Assembly (NCBI GenBank): GCA_036523795.1
Contig: DATDDN010000038.1
Span: forward strand, 1-64,000
Source of the DNA: 39-52-133 sp036523795
Lineage (GTDB): Bacteria > Pseudomonadota > Gammaproteobacteria > Burkholderiales > Gallionellaceae
Length of the DNA stretch: 64,000 nucleotides
Direction of reading: 5' to 3'
The position numbers and the translations under genes are program-made. How positions within the stretch are numbered: position 1 is the stretch's first letter; the number at the start of each line of letters is the position of its first letter. This document shows positions 41,572 through 50,132 of the stretch, in pieces. The notes under the pieces are model-generated. The model was not told where the DNA came from, made no database searches, and worked only from the letters and a program-made list of their open reading frames with translations.

Positions 41572-42981
41572 TTGGCGGGAAAGTCTATCGTGCATAGCGC
41601 CCCAAACCTTCGACCACCAGCAGTAGATCGCATCCTCAATTGGCCATCGGTCGTCGCCCTGATCGACCAGCATGGCCGCCAGCCGGTACTCGACGCGGTG
41701 CGCGCGCTGCTGGCGCAGCTGCGCACGCAGGCACCCACGGCCGCCGACTACGGCGAAGCCGCCATTGCAGCGCAGCTAGAAGCCGGCCTGGCCGAGCGCA
41801 ATGCGCCGCGCTTGCGCCGCGTGTTCAACCTCACCGGCACGGTGCTGCACACCAATCTCGGGCGCGCGCCGCTGCCGGAAGAAGCGGTGAATGCGATGGT
41901 TATGGCCGCGCGCCACCCCTGCGCGCTGGAATACGACCTCGACAACGGCGGTCGCGGCGACCGCGACGACGTGGTGGAGGACTTGCTCAGGGAACTCACC
42001 GGGGCCGAAGCCGCCACGGTGGTCAACAACAATGCGGCGGCGGTATTCCTGCTGCTCAACTCGCTGGGCCTGCGCAAGGAGGTGATCGTCTCGCGCGGCG
42101 AGCTGGTGGAGATAGGCGGCTCCTTCCGTGTGCCGGACATCATGAGCCGCGCCGGCGCAAAACTGCGCGAGGTGGGCACCACCAACCGTACCCACCTGCG
42201 CGACTTCGAGGAGGCCATCACGCCGCGCACCGCCATGCTGATGAAGGTGCACACCAGCAATTACGCCGTGCAGGGCTTCACTGCCAGCGTGGCGGAAGAA
42301 AAACTGGCCGCTGTTGCCCACCTGCGCCAGCTCCCCTTCGTGGTCGACCTCGGCAGCGGCACGCTGGTTGACCTGTCGCGCTGGGGCCTGCAGCATGAAC
42401 CCACGCCGCAGGAATCGCTGTCCGCCGGCGCCGACCTGGTCACCTTCAGCGGCGACAAACTGCTGGGCGGGCCGCAGGCCGGCATCCTGGTCGGGCGCGC
42501 AGACCTGATCCGCAAGATCAAAAGGAACCCGCTCAAGCGCGCATTGCGCGTGGGCAAGATCACCCTCGCCGCGCTGGAGGCTGTGCTGCATCTGTACCGC
42601 GATACCGACCGCCTGCCCGAACGCCTCACCGCGCTGCGCCTGCTGACACGTGCGCCCGATGAGATCGCGACACAGGCACAGCGGTTGCTGCCCGCCACAC
42701 AACTTGCGCTGTCGCCCTGGAAGGTGAGCGTCGCGGTCGAACCTGCCCTGAGCCAGATCGGCAGCGGCTCGCTGCCCGTCGAGCGCCTGCCCAGCGCCGC
42801 ACTGGTGGTGACTCCGTCTGGCCGCAAAGGCGGCGTGCTGCACGAGATCGAAGCTGCGCTGCGCGGCCTGCCCATCCCCGTCATCGGCCGCATCGCCGAC
42901 GGCGCACTGCGCCTCGATCTGCGCTGCCTGCAGCATGAGACGGAATTTGTCGAACAACTGTCTCAACTCTCCGCGCAATGA
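41572..42981 (+). CDS. selA: L-seryl-tRNA(Sec) selenium transferase
   Basis: 469 residues. PLP-dependent enzyme that turns Ser-tRNA(Sec) into selenocysteinyl-tRNA(Sec). The PLP-lysine lies in TFSGDKLLGGPQAG. Other family signatures are NLTGTVLHTNLGRA, ATVVNNNAAAVFLL, SRGELVEIGGSFRVPD and KVHTSNYAVQGFT. The start is uncertain: a TTG at 41572 or a GTG at 41590 are the only options after an in-frame stop at 41563, and the GTG has GGAAAG at a reasonable distance. The stop overlaps the selB start by four bases (ATGA). Confidence 0.95.
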   Translation: MAGKSIVHSAPNLRPPAVDRILNWPSVVALIDQHGRQPVLDAVRALLAQLRTQAPTAADYGEAAIAAQLEAGLAERNAPRLRRVFNLTGTVLHTNLGRAPLPEEAVNAMVMAARHPCALEYDLDNGGRGDRDDVVEDLLRELTGAEAATVVNNNAAAVFLLLNSLGLRKEVIVSRGELVEIGGSFRVPDIMSRAGAKLREVGTTNRTHLRDFEEAITPRTAMLMKVHTSNYAVQGFTASVAEEKLAAVAHLRQLPFVVDLGSGTLVDLSRWGLQHEPTPQESLSAGADLVTFSGDKLLGGPQAGILVGRADLIRKIKRNPLKRALRVGKITLAALEAVLHLYRDTDRLPERLTALRLLTRAPDEIATQAQRLLPATQLALSPWKVSVAVEPALSQIGSGSLPVERLPSAALVVTPSGRKGGVLHEIEAALRGLPIPVIGRIADGALRLDLRCLQHETEFVEQLSQLSAQ

Positions 42982-44894
42982 TCATCGGCACCGCAGGGCA
43001 CATCGATCACGGCAAGACCACCCTGGTGCACGCGCTCACCGGGGTCGACACCGATCGCCTGAAGGAAGAGAAGGAACGCGGCATCACCATCGAGCTGGGC
43101 TACGCCTATCAGGCGCTGGAGGGCGGCGAAGTTCTGGGTTATATCGATGTGCCAGGACATGAACGCTTCATCCACACCATGCTGGCAGGCGCAGCCGGCA
43201 TCGATTTTGCCCTGCTGGTGGTGGCCGCCGACGACGGCGTGATGCCGCAAACGCGCGAACATCTGGACATCATCAACCTAATGGGTGTGGCGCATGGCGC
43301 CGTCGCTCTCACCAAGATTGACCGCGCCAGTGCCGCGCGCGTGGGCGAAGTCGACATTGCAGTGCGTGAACTTCTCGCCGCCACGGCACTGCATGCGGCG
43401 CCTGTGTTCCCGCTGTCTGCCGTCACCGGACAGGGCGTGGATGCACTGCGTAACCATCTGCACCAGGCTGCGGCCCGTTTCAGCCTGTCGGGCGCACAAG
43501 GGCATTTTCGCCTGGCGGTGGATCGCAGCTTCTCCCTGCAGGGCATAGGCACCGTCGTCACCGGCACCGTGTTCTCAGGGAAAGTGCATATTGATGAGGA
43601 GCTGATCACCAGCCCCGGCGGCCACCCGGTGCGGGTGCGCAGCCTGCACGTGCAGAACCGCCCGGCGCAGAGCGGGCGCGCAGGAGAGCGTTGCGCACTG
43701 AGTCTGGTCGGGGTGGACAAGTCGCAGATTGTGCGCGGCGACTGGATCGTCGCCAGCGATCTGCATGCGCCGACGGACCGCTTCGATGCGCGCATCACGC
43801 TTTCTGCCAACGCACCGCATGCACTCAGGCACTGGTCGCCGGTGCACCTGCACCTTGGCGCCAGCCACGTGATGGCACGCGTCGCGCTGCTGCAGGATGA
43901 GCCGCTGGCAGCAGGCGCAACCGCCTTGGCCCAGCTGGTGCTGGACCAGCCGATGGGCGCGCTGCATGGCGACGCCTTTGTCCTGCGCGATGCCGAAGCG
44001 CGCCATACGCTGGGCGGCGGCAGCGTACTCGATCCGTGGGCGCCGGCGCGTCACCGCAAGACGACGCAGCGCCTGGCGGTGCTTGCCGCATTGCAGCATG
44101 AGGAGCCACGCCAGCGCCTGCATGCCCTGCTGCCCGCCGCCGAATGGGGACTGGACCTGGGCCAGCTCAGCCGCTCGTGGAATCTTGCGGACCTGCGTTC
44201 TTTGCTGCCAGCAAACGCTACCGTGATCGGCGGCGAAAAACAGGCCTGCGCTTTTGACATGGCGCGCTGGCAATCACTGCGTGAGCGCTTGCTGCAGCGC
44301 ATGGCGGAACATCACCAGAAGAATCCGGACGAGATCGGCCTCAATGCGGCGCGCACGCGGCGCATGTTCCTGAACAGGCTGCCGACGCCGGCGTTCAACG
44401 AGTTGACCCAGGATTTGCTCAGGTCGGGCCAGCTGGCGCGCAGCGGCACATGGCTGCACTTGCCCGAACATCGCATCGTGCTGAGTGCTGCCGAACAGGT
44501 GCTGCACGAGCGCATTCGCCCGTGGCTGCAGGAGTCACCGCTCGATCCGCCGTGGGTGCGCGATCTGGCGAAGCGTGCGGGGGTAGAAGAAATGCGCATG
44601 CGCCAGCTGATGCTGAAACTGGCACGCAGCGGCGAGGTGTTCCAGGTGGTGCGCGACCTGTTCTATCTGAACCAGACGCTGATCCGCCTGGCCGACATGG
44701 TGCGCGAGCTGGAGGTAGGGCAAGGAGCGGTGCGGGCGGCAGAGCTGCGTGACAAGAGCGGCATCGGCCGCAAACGCGTCATTCAGCTGCTGGAGTTTTT
44801 TGATCGGGTGGGTTTCACGCGGCGGGTCAAAGAGGCACACTGTGTGCGCAACCCGGATCTGTTTTATAGTGCACAGGAACACGCAGTGCACTGA
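42978..44894 (+). CDS. selB: Selenocysteine-specific elongation factor
   Basis: 638 residues. The GTPase domain starts at once with GTAGHIDHGKTTLVHALTG, then RGITIELGYAY, DVPGHERFIHTML and ALTKIDRA. The C-terminal ~270 residues are winged-helix repeats that bind the SECIS hairpin (FNELTQDLLRSGQLARSG, AAELRDKSGIGRKRVIQLLE). It delivers Sec-tRNA to ribosomes at UGA. It is translationally coupled to selA and ends seven bases before selC. Confidence 0.95.
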   Translation: MIIGTAGHIDHGKTTLVHALTGVDTDRLKEEKERGITIELGYAYQALEGGEVLGYIDVPGHERFIHTMLAGAAGIDFALLVVAADDGVMPQTREHLDIINLMGVAHGAVALTKIDRASAARVGEVDIAVRELLAATALHAAPVFPLSAVTGQGVDALRNHLHQAAARFSLSGAQGHFRLAVDRSFSLQGIGTVVTGTVFSGKVHIDEELITSPGGHPVRVRSLHVQNRPAQSGRAGERCALSLVGVDKSQIVRGDWIVASDLHAPTDRFDARITLSANAPHALRHWSPVHLHLGASHVMARVALLQDEPLAAGATALAQLVLDQPMGALHGDAFVLRDAEARHTLGGGSVLDPWAPARHRKTTQRLAVLAALQHEEPRQRLHALLPAAEWGLDLGQLSRSWNLADLRSLLPANATVIGGEKQACAFDMARWQSLRERLLQRMAEHHQKNPDEIGLNAARTRRMFLNRLPTPAFNELTQDLLRSGQLARSGTWLHLPEHRIVLSAAEQVLHERIRPWLQESPLDPPWVRDLAKRAGVEEMRMRQLMLKLARSGEVFQVVRDLFYLNQTLIRLADMVRELEVGQGAVRAAELRDKSGIGRKRVIQLLEFFDRVGFTRRVKEAHCVRNPDLFYSAQEHAVH

Positions 44895-44901
44895 GAGTTC
44901 T

Positions 44902-44997
44902 GGAAGGAATTCGTTCCTGGTGGGGCGGCCGGGCTTCAAACCCGGTTGGGGGTGTCAGCCACTCCCGGGTGGGTTCGACTCCCTCTTCCTTCCGCCA
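44902..44997 (+). tRNA. selC: tRNA-Sec (anticodon TCA)
   Basis: 96 bases including CCA. The 5' end GGAAGGAA pairs with TTCCTTCC in the acceptor stem, which is eight pairs long as in selenocysteine tRNAs. The anticodon loop reads CTTCAAA with TCA, flanked by CCGGG and CCCGG. A long variable arm (GGGTGTCAGCCACTC-type stem) and the T loop TTCGACT complete it. Encoded CCA is present. It lies directly after selB, so the whole insertion machinery for fdnG except selD is local. Confidence 0.95.
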
Positions 44998-45070
44998 ATT
45001 TTTCGGTCCGGGTAGGGTATATCCCCGGCCGCAGCCCTCGGCAGAAGACGCATCGATCATTTGCCAATAC

Positions 45071-45103
45071 AAAAACCCACCAGGCAGGGCCTGATGGGTT
45101 TTT
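45071..45103. terminator. Bidirectional intrinsic terminator between selC and rpmG
   Basis: AAAAACCCACCAGGC-AGG-GCCTGATGGGTTTTT forms a strong stem with A-run and T-run at either side. It can end the selB-selC transcript on the plus strand and the rpmB-rpmG transcript on the minus strand. Confidence 0.9.
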
Positions 45104-45152
45104 CGTTGCATCCACGACTGTTTCGTGCAAGCGCCCGAAACCCAGGCTGGTC

Positions 45153-45308
45153 TTACTTCAGCTTGGTTTCTTTGTAGGCGACGTGCTTGCGCGCAACCGG
45201 ATCAAATTTCTTGATCTCGATTTTTTCGGGAGTGGTGCGCTTATTCTTGGTGGTGGTATAGAAATGACCTGTACCAGCACTGGATTCCAGTTTGATTTTT
45301 TCACGCAT
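45153..45308 (-). CDS. rpmG: 50S ribosomal protein L33
   Basis: 51 residues. The frame reads MREKIKLESSAGTGHFYTTT then KNKRTTPEKIEIKKFDPVAR and ends KHVAYKETKLK. This is the cysteine-free (non-zinc) form of L33 found in most proteobacteria. It lies 12 bases after rpmB, the standard rpmB-rpmG order. The terminator at 45071-45103 follows. Confidence 0.96.
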   Translation of the reverse strand: MREKIKLESSAGTGHFYTTTKNKRTTPEKIEIKKFDPVARKHVAYKETKLK

Positions 45309-45320
45309 GATAGCTATTCC

Positions 45321-45557
45321 TTAGACCTTTTCGCCGCGAGCGCGCATTTCAAACAGCACGGCATCGATACCATTCTTGTCGATCGTGCGCAGACCGGCAT
45401 TGGACAGACGCAGGGACACATAGCGACCCTCGCTCTCTACCCACAAACGACGACGCTGCAGATTCGGCAGGAAACGACGCTTGGTTTTGTTGTTCGCGTG
45501 AGACACATTATTGCCCACAGTGGTGCGCTTACCAGTTACTTGACAGACGCGTGCCAT
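45321..45557 (-). CDS. rpmB: 50S ribosomal protein L28
   Basis: 78 residues, matching L28 from end to end: MARVCQVTGKRTTVGNNVSH, NNKTKRRFLPNLQRRRLWVE, SLRLSNAGLRTIDKNGID. Conserved length and start. First gene of the rpmB-rpmG operon, with a leader of about 390 gene-free bases before the divergent LRR-kinase. Confidence 0.97.
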   Translation of the reverse strand: MARVCQVTGKRTTVGNNVSHANNKTKRRFLPNLQRRRLWVESEGRYVSLRLSNAGLRTIDKNGIDAVLFEMRARGEKV

Positions 45558-45947
45558 AGCAAATTACTCCAACCAGTTTTTCAAAGAGGCGCGATTCTAC
45601 CCTATAAGTCCCAAGCTGTTCAAGCCGTTATTTCTCCCGGGGCGAGCGGCGCTCTGCCGGCCATGAATTTTGCCGGCATTGCCCGAAAGCCGTATGCAAG
45701 GCGCCCGATTGTGAAATCTTGCCATTCATATTCAATATATTACGCGCACACCCCACCACTGAACACCCGCAGAGGGCTCGGGCCACCGCCGGTGATCCTA
45801 TATATAGTCGCCGGGTGTTACACTTCGGCCGACGCTGCCTGAAACCCCATATCCGGCAGATCAGACACCACGCCCGGCAGCAGATCCTGATGCCGGGGAA
45901 CGACAACGCGAAGTAAGCACCTGCCCCGCCGGGGCATTCCTGATTGC
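45558..45947. other. Divergent intergenic region, rpmB and LRR-kinase promoters
   Basis: 390 bases without a gene. It must contain the promoter of rpmB-rpmG (minus) and of the LRR-kinase (plus). An AT-rich spot around 45735-45750 (TTCAATATATTACG) and a TATATATAG at 45799-45808 are the likely promoter zones, but exact boxes are not assigned. GCCGGCCATGAATTTTGCCGGC (45655-45676 area) is an imperfect palindrome. Confidence 0.5.
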
Positions 45948-47303
45948 ATGCACACTCTTGAACAACTGCGCGCCGGAGCGCTGCACGGTATCCGGCGCCT
46001 GAATATTTCTGCCGGCCTGAGCGAGTTTCCGCGCGAAATCTTCACGCTGGCCGACACCCTGGAAATCCTCGACTTGTCCGGCAACCAGCTCAGCAGCCTG
46101 CCGCACGACCTGCCTCGCCTGCACCGGCTGCGCATCCTGTTCTGCTCAAACAACCAGTTCACCAGCCTGCCCGAGGTGCTGGGGCGCTGCCCGCGGCTGG
46201 AGATGGTGGGCTTCAAGGCCAACCGGATCGAGCGCGTGCCTGCTGCCGCCCTGTCGCCGCGACTGCGCTGGCTGATCCTCACCGACAACCGTATCGAGGT
46301 GCTCCCCGCCTCAATCGGCCAGTGCACGCAGCTGCAGAAGCTGATGCTGGCCGGTAACCGCTTGCGCGCGCTGCCGGCAGAGATGGCGGCCTGCACCAAC
46401 CTCGAGCTGCTGCGCGTTGCCGCCAACCGGCTCGACTCGTTGCCGTACTGGCTGCTTGAACTGCCGCGCCTGTCGTGGCTGGCGTATGCGGGCAACCCCT
46501 TTTGCGCGGCCGATGAGGCATCCGCATTCGCGCGCTCGAAGGAGAGACGCATCGCGTGGGAGCACCTGCACCTGCAACGCAAACTCGGGGAAGGGGCCTC
46601 AGGGGTGATTCATCAGGCGGCGTTGCAGCTCAGGGAAAAGTCGCAAACGGTGGCGGTCAAACTGTTCAAGGGGGCACTCACCAGCGATGGCCTGCCACAA
46701 CATGAAATGACCGCCTGCATCGCAGCCGGCACGCATCCCAACCTGATCGCCGTGCATGGCAAGGTGGCGGACCTTCCCACAGGTGGCGATGCGCTGGTGA
46801 TGGATTTTATCGACGAACGCTTTCTCAATCTGGCCGGGCCGCCCAGCCTGGAGTCGTGCACGCGCGACTGCTATGCGGAGGACGCGCGCTTCAGCCTGCA
46901 GGATGCGCTGCAGATTGCGCTGGGCATTGCCTCGGCGGCAGAGCATCTGCATGCACAGGGCATCCTGCATGGCGACCTGTATGCGCACAACATTCTGCAT
47001 GACGGCGCGGGCAAGGCATTGCTGGGCGACTTCGGCGCGGCCTCATTCCTTGCACATGATGATCAGCCGCGCGCCTTGGCGCTGCAACGCATCGAGGTGC
47101 GCGCCTTTGCCTGCCTGCTGGAAGAGCTGCTGATGCGCTGCGACGGTGCGGATGGCGAGCCCGACGTGCGCATTGCGCTTGCCGATTTGCAGGCCCGCTG
47201 TGCACATGCAAGCGCCCTGGAACGACCGCCCTTCGCCGCGATCAGGCACGTGCTGGCCAGCCTGCTGCAACAGGAGCGCCGCGCGTCCCGCGCAACAATC
47301 TAG
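45948..47303 (+). CDS. Leucine-rich repeat protein fused to a protein kinase domain
   Basis: 451 residues. Residues about 15-190 are LRRs of the bacterial type (EILDLSGNQLSSLPHDLPRL, LRILFCSNNQFTSLPEVLG, LRWLILTDNRIEVLPASIG, LEMVGFKANRIERVP). Residues about 205-440 form a protein kinase: glycine loop LGEGASGVIHQA, lysine in VAVKLFKG, catalytic loop HGDLYAHNILHD and DFG motif LGDFGAAS. The catalytic loop has GD in place of RD. No transmembrane segment, so a soluble kinase. Substrates unknown. It is followed by a strong terminator and stands alone. Confidence 0.88.
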   Translation: MHTLEQLRAGALHGIRRLNISAGLSEFPREIFTLADTLEILDLSGNQLSSLPHDLPRLHRLRILFCSNNQFTSLPEVLGRCPRLEMVGFKANRIERVPAAALSPRLRWLILTDNRIEVLPASIGQCTQLQKLMLAGNRLRALPAEMAACTNLELLRVAANRLDSLPYWLLELPRLSWLAYAGNPFCAADEASAFARSKERRIAWEHLHLQRKLGEGASGVIHQAALQLREKSQTVAVKLFKGALTSDGLPQHEMTACIAAGTHPNLIAVHGKVADLPTGGDALVMDFIDERFLNLAGPPSLESCTRDCYAEDARFSLQDALQIALGIASAAEHLHAQGILHGDLYAHNILHDGAGKALLGDFGAASFLAHDDQPRALALQRIEVRAFACLLEELLMRCDGADGEPDVRIALADLQARCAHASALERPPFAAIRHVLASLLQQERRASRATI

Positions 47304-47314
47304 GCCGTGAATAA

Positions 47315-47340
47315 AAAAGGCGGGCATCAGCCCGCCTTTC
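47315..47340. terminator. Intrinsic terminator, convergent
   Basis: AAAAAAGGCGGGC-ATCA-GCCCGCCTTT is a strong stem-loop with A-run and T-run on either side. It can serve the LRR-kinase on the plus strand and the OmpA-type gene on the minus strand. Confidence 0.93.
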
Positions 47341-47358
47341 CGATTGCGCAATTGCCGC

Positions 47359-48063
47359 TTATTGCGTTACGCGTACTTTCTGCTCTTCCTTGATGGCATA
47401 GTGAACCTCGACGCGGCGGTTCTTGGCCCGACCCTCTGCACTGGCATTGTCAGCAATCGGATTGTCCGATCCCATGCCCTTGCTGCTGATGCGGTCCGCC
47501 GCCACACCTTTCTTGACCAGGTAGGCCTTCACCGCATCTGCACGCCCCTGCGAAAGCTTGATATTCTTCTGCACACTGCCCGTGCTGTCGGTATAGCCGA
47601 TCACTTCCAGTCTGACCTCAGGCATCTTGTTCGCGGCATTCACCACCTCGTCCAGCTTGCTGCTTGCGCCCGGCAACAGCTTGCTGGAACCTGGCGCAAA
47701 GCTTGCGCCTTCCAGACGCACAGGCTTCTCGATAATGGAAGTTTTCCAGCTTTCCGTCGGCTGCGTCACCGGGGCTGGAGCAGGCGCTGGGGCGTGAGTC
47801 GGGGCAGGCGCCGCAACCGGCTCAGGCTTGGGCTCCACTTTGGGCGCCTCTTTCTTCACCAGCCCCGGATCGCATTCGGCAATCGCGGTAGCGGCCGACC
47901 AGTAAATCGTATGCCAGCATTCGCCAGAACTGTTCCTGACTATGCTTCCGCTGGCATCGGTCCAGTAACCGACATATCTGGTGTCTGCATATGCAGCGCT
48001 GCTGCACACAGAAGCAAGGGTGACGGTGCCAATCAGACCAGCAAGCAGTTTTGATGTAATCAT
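47359..48063 (-). CDS. OmpA family protein with Pro-rich linker
   Basis: 234 residues. Signal peptide (LLAGLIGTVTLASVCSSAAYA), then a short domain with two Cys (GECWHTI, AECDPGLV), a proline/alanine-rich linker (PKPEPVAAPAPTHAPAPAPA) and the OmpA C-terminal peptidoglycan-binding domain: RLEVIGYTDSTGSVQKNIKL, SQGRADAVKAYLVKKGV, NRRVEVHY. There is no N-terminal barrel, so it is a periplasmic cell-wall-binding protein like those of the OmpA/Pal group. Start: ATG with GGAGG upstream. Confidence 0.92.
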   Translation of the reverse strand: MITSKLLAGLIGTVTLASVCSSAAYADTRYVGYWTDASGSIVRNSSGECWHTIYWSAATAIAECDPGLVKKEAPKVEPKPEPVAAPAPTHAPAPAPAPVTQPTESWKTSIIEKPVRLEGASFAPGSSKLLPGASSKLDEVVNAANKMPEVRLEVIGYTDSTGSVQKNIKLSQGRADAVKAYLVKKGVAADRISSKGMGSDNPIADNASAEGRAKNRRVEVHYAIKEEQKVRVTQ

Positions 48064-48218
48064 GATGCCTCCGAAAATGATGGATGTGGACTGAAATCAA
48101 CGCGCAGCTGCTCGCTCGGGAACAGGAAAGCAGAGCACCCGTGCAGGGTAGTAAATAAAGCAGCGGCCTGCAACGTATAGCCCTTTACGTCTCCAGGGTT
48201 TATCTGGGAAACGAATGC

Positions 48219-48644
48219 CTAGGGCAAATCGCTGAAGAACTGCGCCACGTCGTGGCTGGCAATGTTGCGCGCCAGCATCAGCGGAGACACGCCATGCAGG
48301 TTGGCCTTGCGCGGGTCGGCGCCGGCACTGCGCAAGAGTTCGATCAGCACGCCATTGCCCTTGGACGTAAACACGGCAGTCCACAAAGGCGTATTGCCAT
48401 GCATGTCTGCCGCATCCACCTCGGCGCCTGCCGCGATCAGCAACTCGGCCACTTTTGCAGACTTGCTCTGCGCCGCGAAGTGCAAGGGAGACCAGCCGTC
48501 TTCATCGCGTGCATTCACATCCATGCCTGCGCCCAGCAGCCGCGCAACTTCCTCGTGATTGCCTGCGGATGCCGCGTAATGCAGCGGCGTGCAACCGCTC
48601 TGATCAACAGCGGGCAGCCCGCCTACGCCAGAAGAATTGCTCAT
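48219..48644 (-). CDS. Ankyrin repeat protein
   Basis: 141 residues with four ankyrin repeats: GCTPLHYAASAGNHEEVARL, GWSPLHFAAQSKSAKVAELL, GNTPLWTAVFTSKGNGVLIE and GVSPLMLARNIASHDVAQFF. There is no signal peptide, so it is cytoplasmic, and no catalytic part. It probably binds a partner protein. Stand-alone gene; the 155 bases to the OmpA-type gene and 200 bases on the other side hold nothing I can assign. Confidence 0.9.
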   Translation of the reverse strand: MSNSSGVGGLPAVDQSGCTPLHYAASAGNHEEVARLLGAGMDVNARDEDGWSPLHFAAQSKSAKVAELLIAAGAEVDAADMHGNTPLWTAVFTSKGNGVLIELLRSAGADPRKANLHGVSPLMLARNIASHDVAQFFSDLP

Positions 48645-48844
48645 TGATGTATCCCTCGATCAAAAGCGCAATTTTATACATAGCAACATGAATCTACTGC
48701 GCGAACTGACATCGGGTCGCGCGGTGCTCGGCATCCTCATGTACTGACATGTACACTCCGGTGCCTGTGCTCCGTGCTCCCCCAATGTCAGCCCGCTCGC
48801 TACGATTTCTGACGCCATGTATAGCAGGACAACACCGGGCTGCT

Positions 48845-49453
48845 TCAGCCAGCCATCGAAGCCCGTACGCTGTGGCGCTGGCTCATTTCAGCGAACCAGT
48901 TGGCGAGGTTGGGATGCGCCTTGCGCCAGTCTCGGTCTGCCTGGCGCAGATCGAGATAGATGAGCGCGCTGGTCAGCGCCAGGTCAGCCAGGCTGATGGC
49001 GTTGTCATAAATCCACTGGCGGTCACCCAGTTGAGAGGCAGCGTAAGCCAGTGCGCGCGTGATCGCGGCATTGTGCGTAGTGATCAGGCTGGCATCCTGC
49101 TTGTCCTGGGCACGCATGCTTTCCGTGCGCACCACGATGGCCGAGTCCATGATGCCGTCGGCCAGCGCTTCCCAGCGACGTACGATCATGCGCTCCAGCG
49201 CGCTGTCGCGCGGGATCAGGATGGGGGTATCATTCAGGTGATCGGCGTATTCGGCGATGACGGTGGAGTCGTAGACTGCGGTTTCGCTATCGACCACCAG
49301 CACCGGGATGCGCCCCAGGGGATTGAGCAGCGGCACGTGGCTGCCGGCCTCACCCGGTGAATCGACGATGTAAGTATGGGGGATGTTCTTTTCCAGCAGA
49401 ACGAGACGTGCCTTGCGCACATAGGGGCTGGTGTTGGTTCCTAACAACTTCAT
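48845..49453 (-). CDS. Glutathione S-transferase
   Basis: 202 residues from the ATG at 49453 (AGGAGATG upstream). The thioredoxin-like N domain starts MKLLGTNTSPYVRKARLVLL with the usual Ser of beta-type GSTs and has the cis-Pro in GRIPVLVVDSETAVYDSTVI. The helical C domain contains WIYDNAISLADLALTSALIY. It conjugates glutathione to electrophiles or serves in thiol repair. Stand-alone gene; the frame extends to 49510 but has no good start there. Confidence 0.92.
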   Translation of the reverse strand: MKLLGTNTSPYVRKARLVLLEKNIPHTYIVDSPGEAGSHVPLLNPLGRIPVLVVDSETAVYDSTVIAEYADHLNDTPILIPRDSALERMIVRRWEALADGIMDSAIVVRTESMRAQDKQDASLITTHNAAITRALAYAASQLGDRQWIYDNAISLADLALTSALIYLDLRQADRDWRKAHPNLANWFAEMSQRHSVRASMAG

Positions 49454-49557
49454 GGAGCATCTCCTGTCATTGAAAATCACCCGCGCTGAGCATCGCGCTT
49501 TGGCCTGCATTATCCGACAGCACTGACCCTGTTAACAAGCATTTAATTCACTACATT

Positions 49558-50040
49558 ATGCCTTTCCGCTCTCAGCCCGACGTGTACGCCGGAAATTGTT
49601 GGCAAGTCTGGTTTGACGGCTCGGCCCTGCCCAATCCGGGCCGCATCGGCCTTGGCATCGTCATCGTGTCGCCGGACGGGCGACGCATGGAACATGCGCT
49701 CGCGCCCGGCCTGCATGGCTGCAACAACCAGGCAGAGCTGCATGCCCTGTGCGCCGCCCTTGAGCTGGCCCATGCGGCGGGAGCACAACAGCTGCTGCTG
49801 CGAGGCGACAGCGATGTTGCCATCGCACATGTAAAGGGAAGCTCAAGCACGCAGATTGCCACGCTGGTCCCGCTGATCGAAGTTGCGCGCAACTGGCTGT
49901 CGCGCTTTGATCAGATTGAGCTGCAATGGGTGCCGCGTCACCGCAATGCGGAGGCGGATCGCCTGTGCCGGCAGGCGCTGGGGCTGGCCCAAAAGGAGGC
50001 AAAGCCTGATAATCGGCGCAAGAACAGGAAGCGCCGATAA
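49558..50040 (+). CDS. RNase HI-like protein
   Basis: 160 residues with the RNase H fold and its acidic residues in order: VWFDGSALPNPGRIGLGIVI (first Asp), NQAELHALCAALELA (Glu), LLLRGDSDVAIAHV (Asp) and RHRNAEADRLCRQAL (last Asp). The family is the RnhA-like group found in Gram-positives, Archaea and some proteobacteria, not the canonical RnhA with a basic handle. It degrades RNA in RNA:DNA hybrids. The C terminus is basic (RRKNRKRR). No clear ribosome binding site precedes the ATG. Confidence 0.88.
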   Translation: MPFRSQPDVYAGNCWQVWFDGSALPNPGRIGLGIVIVSPDGRRMEHALAPGLHGCNNQAELHALCAALELAHAAGAQQLLLRGDSDVAIAHVKGSSSTQIATLVPLIEVARNWLSRFDQIELQWVPRHRNAEADRLCRQALGLAQKEAKPDNRRKNRKRR

Positions 50041-50045
50041 GGGGC

Positions 50046-50130
50046 CATGCAGCTTTTCCGGGGAAAGCTGCCCGGTGACACGGGGTCATCCGGGACCGAC
50101 CAGCCCCAGGCATGCAGCAAAGGAGGAACA
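50046..50130 (+). promoter_or_regulatory. Structured leader of the phosphoribosyltransferase gene
   Basis: Between the RNase H gene and the phosphoribosyltransferase lies a leader with a strong hairpin GCAGCTTTTCCGGGGAAAGCTGC (50049-50071). A second, GC-rich pairing region CCGGTGACACGGGGTCATCCGG follows, then the AAAGGAGG ribosome binding site. It could be a regulatory leader for nucleotide metabolism, but it matches no riboswitch I know. Confidence 0.4.
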
Positions 50131-50132
50131 CC

